From Erodium maritimum (Eukaryota; Streptophyta; Magnoliopsida; Geraniales; Geraniaceae), in assembly GCA_963921825.1 (NCBI GenBank), contig OY997591.1:18099515-18163514 (forward strand): a DNA stretch of 64,000 nt. Reading direction: 5' to 3'. The translations under genes and the position numbers were made by a program. How positions within the stretch are numbered: position 1 is the first letter of the stretch; each line of letters opens with the position of its first letter. The notes under the pieces were generated by a model, which ran no database searches, was not told the origin of the DNA, and was given only the letters and a program-made list of their open reading frames with translations. Below are positions 55,264-64,000 of the stretch, piece after piece.

Positions 55264-57000
55264 TGAGAGGGAAATGTAGGAGATGATAAATGGATGGTTT
55301 ATAGAGTATCCAAGGGATTTCTTCTTTCAGCAGCATTACTCCCAAATGATTTCTTTTATTCACACCACATTGATAGTTATATGTGCTTTTGATTCGCTCA
55401 ACTCTGACTTAGTATAATAAATATCACAAAATAATTTAGTCAGCAGACAACAAAAATTACAAGACAATTCCTACATCATCCCGAAAGACTACCATCCACT
55501 TCATCATCTTCGACAGTGCTAGATTTAAGAATTCATACAAACAGTCAAAAACCAAATTGATTTTTAAAATTTAAACTTATATTTGTATAATTTGATCAAA
55601 AATATGAATCAAGACTGTCTCGTAAGTTTAGAGTGGGGTTCTATATATGATGCCGCCTAGGTGCCCCGTGTTTCGATGACTGCAAAATTTATTTGTGTTT
55701 TTCACCGGTTGTTTGGATCCAGATGATGAAGTGTATGGTGGTTCACTACCGGTGTTTTGTCCTTGTCCCTCTCTTTGGTGTCTTCGTCTTCATATCAATT
55801 TCTAGCACGTGTTGTCGTCCTTTGGGTGTGGAAGCATGGCGTCTGGCCTTCTCGGGTTGAGAAGGATGATATTTGATTACTACCTTGACGTTCACTGTTT
55901 ACATTCAATACATCCTTTAGTGAGGGGGCACTATTTTATAGTAATTATAATACACAAATAAAATTAAAAACATTATATTACATAAAAAAATTCTATTTAT
56001 TACGGGTGTCAAAATTTTATATTTTAAAATATTATCAATCATAATATGATAAAAAAAACATATATATACAATCATGCCATTCTTCGTCTATTAGATGTTT
56101 ATAACAGAATTCCACTTATTCTTCCTTACTATTTTGTAAAAAATTATTTACATAATCGAACTAAATTTATTATATATAAATCTTTATTTTTTTACTCTTA
56201 AAAACTCATTTGTTATACTAAATATGAATATCTATAATAAAATGTTACTAATTAAAGATAAAAAAAAGTTAAAAATTAAAAACACATATTATTTTGGAAA
56301 TAAAAAAATAGAAATTTAATATGATTTTTTTTATTAAAACCAGTTTTTTTAATAAAAAATATATAATGACTATTGATTTATAACAAAAAAGTACACCATA
56401 TCAATTGAGTTACTAAAAATGAATATACATGACGTAAAAGATTAATGTAATGGGCCTAATAAAGATCCATGCTATAGGTTAGAAAGCCTCAACAAGTCTA
56501 GAATTAGAATTATCAGAGGGCCATCTATCAAAATTACATAGTTAAAAGTCATTGGACAAAATTTGAGGCAAGACACGTGCCCCCCTGAGCCCCTAATGGC
56601 TCCGCCAGTGAATACATCTTCGATTGAATTCGTCTTCTATTGTATAGAGAATTATCACTTACATCCAATTTGGAGTCAAGAAGGAAATGACATAACAATA
56701 CAAGGATGACAATTATACGTCTTATATCTTCTCCATATCAAGAGACAAGGTGATTTACATAATGATAAAAGGTTAAGTTGGTTTATTCATCTTGATGTAG
56801 CTTGGATGATCATTGTGGTCTGCTAGATATCACTTCTGACTTTTGGATGGAATATAAATTTCTAGCCCATTATCAACGTTGTATACTTATAGTCACATGA
56901 AAAATCCAAACTGATTGAATCTTAGGAGCCCAACTAAATATATATTTTTACTTATATTCGAATATAATATACATATATATATATAGAGACAGAGATAATT
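55264..57000. other. AT-rich intergenic region
   Basis: No gene is seen. 55.92-56.45 kb is extremely AT-rich. At 56580-56613 the string ending GGCTCCGCCAGTG resembles a terminal motif seen on plant DNA transposons, but no partner end was found. 56940-56995 is an (AT)n-rich block. Confidence 0.5.
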
Positions 57001-57002
57001 GG

Positions 57003-57240
57003 GTGTGAACCACCTTTAGTATGTGAATCTGAGAGTCGCATCAGGTTCGTCCATCGCACATCATCTACGGATCCTAGTTAAGAGCGCGAATTCGGACCCA
57101 ATCTGGTCCACACACCTATGCTTAGGGGCAAATAGGTAATTTAGCCATCTAATTAAACCGCCTAATTGGAGATTCTGTCCAAGCAATCAAGATCTCTGAA
57201 ACTCGATTCCAAATAAAAATTGAGACTTAATTCGTCGGAG
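57003..57240 (+). repeat. Direct-repeat module, left copy
   Basis: About 240 bases starting GTGTGAACC and containing GCATCAGGTTCGTCCATCG, then GCGCGAATT and CTCTGAA..CTCGA-type landmarks, recur in the same orientation at 63709-63960. The 6.7 kb between the copies is AT-rich and repetitive, with short CTTGTATTCTC / CTGTATCTGCAAAC motifs, and contains a solo LTR. Confidence 0.7.
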
Positions 57241-57380
57241 ATCGCAATTGCGACCAGCTCTTCGGAGATCGCAATTGAGAACCAGCTTGTCCGATATCGC
57301 AATTGAGAACCGGATCGTCGAAGATCACAAACTAAGAACCATCTCGTCGGAGATCGCAACTGAGAACCAGATCGCCGATG
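57232..57380. repeat. About 28-bp degenerate tandem repeat
   Basis: Units of the form CGTCGGAGATCGCAATTGAG + AACCAG recur five to six times with small indels. Confidence 0.8.
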
Positions 57381-57942
57381 ATATTCACATAAATGAGAGG
57401 ATTTGTTCAATCGAGTTATCATCGACAATATCTAAATATTCATATGGAAAAGGATTTGATTCTACTATCGCTGTGAAATATGTTATTGCATTGCCTAGAA
57501 CAGTAAATTAGAATGCTTGTATTCTCAAACCGTTTAGTGATGTTTGTTTTCTTAATTCTTAATCTTGTTGTTCTGTATCTACAAACGAGAATGCATGTAC
57601 CCTCAATCTGACTATCTGCATTTGTAGGTCTATTATCTTATCCAGTTTTCTGTATCTGCAAACTGGGATTCTTGTATTCTCGAACTCATTCCTGATTCCC
57701 TGACCAGTAAACTGTAAAACCCACCTTGTTTAAAAGAGTATTAAAGTGCGAACTGGTACTTGGGGGGTTGTTTTTGCATCATGTTTGGTTGGAAAAAAAA
57801 AAGAAAAAAAAAGGAAAAGGGTTAAGAGTAGTTCTGGGCTGGACAGGGCTGTCAGGCACGAGTTAGGCCTGAGCCAAGCAAGCCCACGCCAAACGTGTGC
57901 AGGCTCGGATGGCCCAAGCCCAACGCGCTTAGAACCCTAGCT

Positions 57943-57949
57943 TTATAAG
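57943..57949 (+). promoter_or_regulatory. TATA box in solo LTR
   Basis: TTATAAG in CTTTATAAGG about 230 bp into the LTR, followed by a CT-rich leader. It would place the U3/R border near 57975, leaving a very long R-U5. Confidence 0.55.
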
Positions 57950-59639
57950 GCTCTCGACGCCTCTTCAGCTCCAGAACTCTGCACGCCTCCGGAGACTAGA
58001 GCTCGTTCTCTCTCTCGTCGAACCCGAAACCCTACGCCGCCGCACTTCCTCTCCTTCCCCGACCACCACCACCTCGTCTTCTCCGAGCTCGCCTCCACCT
58101 TCCTCTTCTCCTCCTCCGTCTTCTTCTCCCAGTCGTGTCCGAAACCAAGGAACCCAGAAACCCAGAAGCCCTCACTCGTCTTCTCCTTCCTCGATTCAAG
58201 ACCGATGTCGACGAGAACAAACCCCACTGTGCCTGAATCAGGCAGAGCTTCAACGGTGAGTCGTTTCTCACCGGTTCCCCCCCCCCCCCTGTTTCCCTTC
58301 TTCTCGCGTCGATTCGAAGAGCTTCGGGCTCATTTGGGGTCAGAGATGGTCGGGAACGTCGCTGGAACTCTTCGAGCTCCAGATCTGCGATTCACATCGC
58401 CGACGAGCCTTTTGGCCGTCAGATTTGGCCGGGAGGGTTCGGTCCTCGCCCCAATCATCGTCCCCGTCGAGTCCTGAGCCTCTGGCAACCCAACCGACGC
58501 CAAAAACCCGTCGTTGAAGCGCTGATGCCACCGCCGCCGGAGTTGCCGAAACCCTAGCCCCGGCCAGCGTCATCCCCAGCTCAGACCGGATGAAGTCGAG
58601 TTCTTGGGCTCGGGCCCGGAGCTTAGTTGGGCCTCGGCCTGGACTGGATTTGGGCCTTGGGCTCGAATCTGGTTTGGGTCACGGCTCAGACTGACTCTGG
58701 ACGCTGGGTCCGGACTCAGGCCTGACTCCGGGATTGAGTCGGGTACGGGCCGGTTGGACAGACTCGTTTAATTAAATTTAAAACTGATTTAACGACACTT
58801 TGGACTAAGTCGTACTTTTATTGGATTAAAGGGTGTATTTAAAGGAAATGAAGAACGGTTAAATTAAAGAACTGGGTAATCCGGACCCGATCTGATTTTG
58901 GATCGTTTGTGTGTAAACCCAGACTCGGAGCTTGGACTTCGCCCGAGCAGACGAAGACCACTCCGGTACCCGTGTGAAGAACGGGGGAGCGACTGATCTT
59001 CTTTTCAGCAGAGTGTTTTAGAGGAAGACCTTGAGGTAGGGAAAGCCTTAACTTCTTATTTAAACGCTTAGTATGCATGATTATGATAATAAAATCGGAA
59101 AGGTCCTAGAATTGCCTATAAGATGCGAATAACTAGAATAATCGTATTTCAATTACTAATAAATGATGAGTCTAGTATGCATGCTTAGAATGGCGACGAC
59201 TAGTGAAGCTTGCTTTCATTACTTGGGAATTGATTTACTGGTAGAGAGGCTGTGAAGAGCTCTCTGATTAGTTGTGTGCTAGGTTCACATGCTTGGTTGT
59301 TAGTATTAGGATAAACTAAGGGTCTAATGAAACTAGTTAGTTTAATTGATCGAATGCTTAATTGATCGTTCACATGATTGTTGATTGGTTGAGTGATTAT
59401 GTTGATATAATTGTTGGTTGAACGGATGATCGAGTATGACTGGTTGTGCCAAAGGGGTACAATCAGGTGATCGATGTACCGCTAGTTCGTGACAGGTAAG
59501 TTTACGGTAAGTGTGGAATGTTATTGGTTGTTTGTGCTGTGATGAAAGTGTGATTTGGGCATTGTTCACTGTTGGACAAACCTAGTGTTTGTTTATTCTT
59601 GAAATGCTTGTTTGTTTGTTTGGTTCGGTACTACACCGG

Positions 59640-59640
<1 letters not shown>

Positions 59641-59678
<38 letters not shown>
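59641..59678. repeat. 38-base poly-G run
   Basis: An uninterrupted homopolymer of G in the solo LTR. It may be real, may differ in length, or may be an assembly artefact. Confidence 0.85.
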
Positions 59679-59679
<1 letters not shown>

Positions 59680-59751
59680 AATCCGGTGCCGTTGTGGTGG
59701 TTGGAGTTTGACAGAGGCAGTGGTTATTGAGTGATTATGGAGTGGTTAATT

Positions 59752-59931
59752 GAGTGACGTGAGGAGCCTATGGCTCGGCAGATCCTACGGGATATTGAGT
59801 GATGTGAGGAGCCTATGGCTCGGCAGATCCTACGGGATATTGAGTGATGTGAGGAGCCTATGACTCGGCAGATCCTGCGGGATATTGAGTGATGTGAGGA
59901 ACCTATGGCTCGGCAGATCCTACGGTATATT
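59752..59931. repeat. 45-bp tandem repeat, 4 copies
   Basis: Units begin GAGTGATGTGAGGAGCCTAT, exact period 45, four copies with a few substitutions, in the solo LTR downstream of the G run. Confidence 0.95.
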
Positions 59932-60776
59932 GATGGGATTACTTCACGTGAGATGGTTTTGAGGTTTCACCCAAGGATGTGCGTCCTACGGAAGCACAAC
60001 CTTGGTTCCCAATGACTAGGATCCTTTGGAGACATGTTCGAGAATATCGAAGATGAGCATCCCTACGGGATGATGTCCGGTACTCCGACGTATATGTCTC
60101 CTCCGAACCGAGGGAAAATCTGAGGTGATATGAATACTCTAGTGGATCGGAATACGGGAACCGAGGTGACACTAGAATTTATTCATGGATCGGAGGCTTG
60201 AGAAAGCAGGTGGTTGGCGTAATATCAATTACTTCCATTTAATCGTTATGATACCTTATGTTAACTCTGTTATGGAACCTTTCAATTTAATGTTATTTTC
60301 AAGAGTACGAGTCTATCTCATTCCATCTTGTTTATATATTATTTCATCGTACTTATCTTATTCTATCTGGTTACGCATTATTCCATTGTTGTCGTATTTG
60401 TCGTTATTTAAGTCATCCGTTTACACAGTACAATGTTGATCCAAGGGTTGAATTGTTGAGGTTTTTCCTACTGAGTGTAAGCTCACCCCTTTGTTTCTCT
60501 TACTGTTTTACAGAAGTATCTGATGTCTAGAGAGGCGAGGCTTGGGAGCTTCCGTTATCTTGGGTTTTAGCTTAGACTTATGTTGGTCGTCGCACTAAAC
60601 ATTTACTTATTACTTTACTTGTTGAGCTGTGACTCACTGGTGATTCTAAACTTTTATTTGATGATTTGAGGAGATTTACTTGTCTATTTAAAGGTTTATA
60701 ATTGCTATTTATGGTTTTTCTTTACAAATTCTATTCACGTCTCAAGTCCGGTCAAAACTGGATTTGGGGCGTGACA

Positions 60777-61680
60777 AACCCTTAACGTCCTAATCATGTT
60801 TAGTTTTCTGTGAATTAGAATGCCTCCGTTCTCAAAACATTAAGTGATTATTGTTGTCTTCATTCTCAGTCTTGTTGTTCTGTATCTGCAAACTAGGTTT
60901 CTTGTATTCTAGGCCTCCTTCCTTTTGTGTGTTGTCTTGTACTCAATCTTATTGTTCTGAATTCACAAACAGAAATAATTGTATCCTCATTTAAACCCTA
61001 CACCCTAAAAACAAACTCATAAACCATAAACCCAGAACCCTACACCCTAAAAACAAAACAATATACCCTAAACTCTAAACCTAGAATGATGATATACTCA
61101 AACATAAACCTCTGCTTGGATTTTAACTTCCGTGAATCTAGCTTGCTTTACTTGCAAACTAGGATGACTATATCCTCAAACAAAAGCTATGTTGTACCTG
61201 TGATTATATTTCAACTATCCCCATTAATAATCCATTGATGTTGAACCAACGTCCTTGAATCCATTAAAAAAATAAGAATCCTTATTGAATCTTGACGACT
61301 TGATATTCTGCATTTAGTGTATTCCCAAACTAACATAGGAATATCCGTAAAACCCCAGGTCAAGCAATCTGCCTCCTAGTAGGACAACTAATCCATTGAA
61401 CAACATGAAGTTGTTTTGTTGTGTTTGAAAACTATATGATCTATATTCTCAAAAGACTTTGCATTATACTGTAAAATGGAAAGTAAGATCTTGCATCCAG
61501 GTTTTTGGACAACATTGGTGACAAGAAGTTCGATATTTGCAAACGGGACACAAATTAGTCTCGATCCAACATTAATTTTAAGATGAAGGATTTTATATAA
61601 TCAAAAGATGCAGTTTCCAATACAAAAACTACATAATAATAACAAAATAAAAAGAGAAACTACCGCATTAAGTTATTGGT
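60777..61680. other. Noncoding, degenerate repeats
   Basis: No gene. CTTGTTGTTCTGTATCTGCA and CTTGTATTCT strings repeat those at 57.54-57.70 kb, which indicates that the solo LTR interrupts one repetitive block. 61000-61090 has several ACCCTA(A)A-like strings, not a regular telomere array. Confidence 0.55.
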
Positions 61681-61691
61681 CATGTGTCTTC

Positions 61692-61917
<226 letters not shown>

Positions 61918-61999
61918 TGCTCTTCATCCTTTTCCTTATTGTTCTCCTCCTCCTCTTCTTCTTCTTCCTCTGATGGGGATTCATAATCAAGATCTTTGT

Positions 62000-62245
62000 T
62001 TAAGGAATGCCATCCTCGTTGATGAGAGGATCATCCTCATCCTCCTCTTCCTCCTCCTCCTCCTCCTCCTCATCATCATCATCGAAGGAGGAGGGATTCT
62101 GCTTGCGCCTCTTTGAGGCGACCTCGTCGTCCTCATCATCGCTACTAAAGAATTGGGACGGTGTGGACTTGCATTCGTAGCAGGGCCATTTGTCACAATC
62201 ACTGCTAGAAAACACAGTAGTTGGAGACTTAGGAGATGATGACAT
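62000..62245 (-). CDS. Acidic protein of unknown function, probably frameshifted
   Basis: From ATG 62245 the frame encodes 81 residues: a Ser-rich start (MSSSPKSPTTVFSSSDCDKW), a Cys pair (PCYEC), SQFFSSDDEDDEV, a basic patch SKRRKQ that could be a nuclear signal, and a DDDD-E10-DEDD acidic run. It stops at 62000-62002. Just beyond, in a neighbouring frame (61998-61680), an acidic reading continues (ESPSEEEE, then about 70 Asp from the microsatellite, ending DEEDT and TGA). A one-base indel near 62000 would explain this; no splice signals are seen. I do not recognise the family. It may be a degraded histone-chaperone-like or merely disordered protein. Confidence 0.45.
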   Translation of the reverse strand: MSSSPKSPTTVFSSSDCDKWPCYECKSTPSQFFSSDDEDDEVASKRRKQNPSSFDDDDEEEEEEEEEEDEDDPLINEDGIP

Positions 62246-62957
62246 GGCTGGTTAGAATGAATACAATTAAAAACAAACTAGACATGTTGGATAAGGATGA
62301 TGAAGAAGCAAGTGCTTTGGAGCCTTGGATTTAAAGAGATCAAAAGGTGACAGAAAATAGAACGACGTCATTAAATGCTAGAACTTTTTCGTGTGACGCA
62401 AAGAGATTTTTGCAATGATGACCAAAGATAATAAAATGAAACGACAGTTGCTTGTAGTGATATATCAATCTTTAATATATGATTACCTTACTTCTGTTGC
62501 ATGCTTGACACGTGTTCCCATACCTACTTGTATCTGATGAACTGGAGAGATGGAAGTCATAAGTTTTGAGGAAGTAGGTATTCTTTTTTTGAGAATATAA
62601 CGCATTAGAGACCATGAAAATAAATCGTCGGTTGTTTGTAAATCACAACATAATTTAACTATTATTAGATTAATTTTTTGCATGCATGACACTTGTTCCA
62701 CTATCTACTTATATCACATGACATGGACACAAAACAGCTACCACGATTCCTTGCATACGTGACAATTGTTCCACTACATTTTTGTAACAAAGGAGACGGA
62801 CATGATCCACTAATACGATATGCGAAATATAGTTCTATTGTTTGAGAATATAAGAATTATGTTTTGCGGTAAGTTTTTTTTAAAATGCACGGAACCTAAC
62901 TACCCTCTAAGTCCATAAAATCGTTTGAAAATACCAATAATGCCCATAGAAAAAGCT

Positions 62958-62965
62958 TATAAATA
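62958..62965 (+). promoter_or_regulatory. TATA box of small gene
   Basis: TATAAATA lies 81 bases before the ATG at 63046, with a CT-rich leader of about 50 nt between. Confidence 0.65.
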
Positions 62966-63045
62966 CGCCCAACTGGCTAACACCTTCAACACATCTTTAC
63001 TTTTCATCTCTCCAATAGATCTTCAAACCCACCAAATCAACAAAA

Positions 63046-63327
63046 ATGGCCTCCAACAACAAAAATCAGATTGATAGTTGGATTCGAATGAAGCTCGACG
63101 AACAAGCAAGGCGTAGGGAATCCATACAACAGCTATGGAAGTTGAAGTTCACAACAATCCAGTACCAAATGTTGATGATTGATGCCAAGGTTATCAAATT
63201 GTTGGCTGAAATGAAAAGAGACGACATCAGAAACTGGACAGCAGATGAAAGAGCTTCCAAGGAATGCATGCTGATGGCATTGATGGAATATCAACAATTT
63301 CTGGGAAATGTTAATATAGATCCCTAA
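63046..63327 (+). CDS. Small protein of unknown function, 93 aa
   Basis: The frame starts in a good plant context (AACAAAAATGGCC) and is preceded by a TATA box, which supports a real gene. The protein MASNNKNQIDSWIRMKLDEQ... is charged, helical-looking and free of signal peptide, membrane segments and Cys clusters. It has one Cys, eight Met and likely coiled-coil stretches (LDEQARRRESIQQLWKLKF and LMIDAKVIKLLAEMKRDDIR). I do not recognise the family. It could also be a captured or domesticated transposon fragment, since repeats of the 57.0 kb type flank it at 63.7 kb. Confidence 0.55.
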   Translation: MASNNKNQIDSWIRMKLDEQARRRESIQQLWKLKFTTIQYQMLMIDAKVIKLLAEMKRDDIRNWTADERASKECMLMALMEYQQFLGNVNIDP

Positions 63328-63708
63328 TCCACATTCCGACCAATGATAGATGGTGTTGTAGTTCCTTTTCTTTTCATGAAAATCGACTTTTGATTTTTTT
63401 TTTTTTGGTGTTTCGCACACCATCTTATCCAATGAATCTATAAACATGCACTCAAACTAAAAAAAAATGAGAGTATTGTCGAACTAGATGTAAAATATTA
63501 TCAAAACGGACATCCAGTGTATATTCGATGCAATAGCAAAAATATATTCTCTGAAACCAGGCGTTACAATATATTCTCAAACACACAAATATAGTTTCTC
63601 AAACCATACACAATGTATTCTCAACCGGACATACAAATTCAGTACTCGAATTCAAAAATGAGTGTATTCTCGAACTAGATGTATAATATTTTCAAAATGG
63701 GCATTCAT

Positions 63709-64000
63709 GTGTGAGTTCCTCATAAGATGCGAACCTACGAAAAAGCATCAGGTTCGTCCATCGTGCAAAATTTAAGGTTTCTATCTAAGCGCGCGAATTA
63801 GGCCGTAATCTCGTCCCCACGCCTCTGTCTAGGGTCAAAACAATAAATCGGCTTCCTTTAAAACCAACGAATTCAAAAAAGGAAATTCTCTGTAGATCTA
63901 CAACTCTGAACTCGAATCAAACACAAAATTAGAAAGTCTTTCGAATAAATTTCTATGATTTACAAAATCAACCATAGATTGGCGATTCTCTCAAAGAAAT
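63709..64000 (+). repeat. Direct-repeat module, right copy, cut by window end
   Basis: Homologous to 57003-57240: starts TGTGTGAG, contains GCATCAGGTTCGTCCATCG and GCGCGAATTAGG, and runs to the window edge. Confidence 0.65.

Larger units (their letters stand above)
57713..60776 (+). mobile_element. Solo gypsy LTR, about 3.06 kb
   Basis: It starts TGTAAAACCCACC and ends GGGGCGTGACA. The order of modules matches the other gypsy LTRs: a CT-rich leader ending ACG|GTGAGT (58257), GC-rich GACTCTGG/CGGGCC array (58570-58760), CCTTGAGGTAGGGAAAG (59030), the AATAAAATCGGAAAGGTCCT block, CCTACTGAGTGTAAGCTCAC, and TTTTACAG (60512). No primer site or internal coding region. Flanks TAAAC and AACCC do not form a convincing TSD. 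The first 54 bases downstream of ATG 58205 are open up to the donor-like site, but there is no evidence of a protein. Confidence 0.87.

Noticed and set aside
56580-56613. GGCTCCGCCAGTG as the end of a hAT-like or other DNA transposon
   Set aside because: Only one end is present. I found no inverted partner or TSD within the AT-rich region to the left.
59752-59931. Regular 45-bp repeats as a CRISPR-like array
   Set aside because: The units are contiguous with no unique spacers, lie in a plant LTR, and no cas genes exist.
57708-60781. TAAAC/AACCC as TSD of the 57713 solo LTR
   Set aside because: Only weak similarity; the LTR call rests on its ends and module order instead.
61000-61090. ACCCTAAA-like strings as an interstitial telomere
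   Set aside because: The units are irregular and mixed with AAACAAA. There is no regular heptamer array.

Overview
This is nuclear DNA from a flowering plant, probably a eudicot. The host genes have plant architecture: a multi-exon nitrate/peptide-family transporter and a single-exon CYP94 cytochrome P450. Most of the rest is layered plant transposable elements, including Ty3/gypsy and Ty1/copia elements with initiator-Met tRNA primer sites, L1-type LINE remnants, Mutator-like MITEs and CACTA traces. There are no bacterial operons, no CRISPR array, and no tRNA or rRNA gene that I could see. The species cannot be named from the sequence.

Layout. 1-1117 is the cut end of an antisense gypsy LTR. 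1.3-2.5 kb holds a decayed trihelix/Myb-like gene resembling ORF1 of PIF/Harbinger elements. 2.9-6.2 kb holds two short non-LTR insertions, each bounded by target-site duplications (TSDs). 6.7-9.1 kb is decayed repeat. A Mutator-like MITE lies at 9.35-9.74 kb. From 10368 to 24311 is one complete but defective Tekay-like gypsy element of 13.9 kb. It has TSD AGGAG, two LTRs of 2744 bp each, and a related solo LTR (18880-21433) inserted in the last codons of pol. This gypsy element splits an older antisense non-LTR element. 25.6-28.7 kb is the NPF3.1-like transporter gene, with a MITE in its third intron. 29.7-37.1 kb is an old L1 LINE split by a young copia element (29838-35222, TSD CTAAC). 37.2-43.5 kb is an antisense copia mosaic whose two LTRs are unrelated. 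43.5-47.1 kb is a CACTA-like remnant carrying a solo copia LTR (TSD TATAA), which forms a large inverted repeat with the preceding LTR. 47.8-53.3 kb holds two more TSD-bounded non-LTR elements, the first of which contains an antisense solo gypsy LTR. 53.7-55.2 kb is the CYP94 gene (minus strand). 57.0-64.0 kb contains another 3 kb solo gypsy LTR with a 38-base G run, a long ATC microsatellite, a broken acidic ORF and a small unknown gene.

The cellular genes do not form a pathway together: one is a plasma-membrane type proton-coupled transporter and the other a fatty-acid or jasmonate-type hydroxylase. The main interest is the insertion history, which can be ordered from TSDs and nesting. Two observations seem worth following up. 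One is a group of 0.95-2.1 kb non-LTR elements that show no reverse transcriptase. The other is a shared exon/intron-like module in several diverged gypsy LTRs. I did not find convincing evidence of a wholly new functional system.
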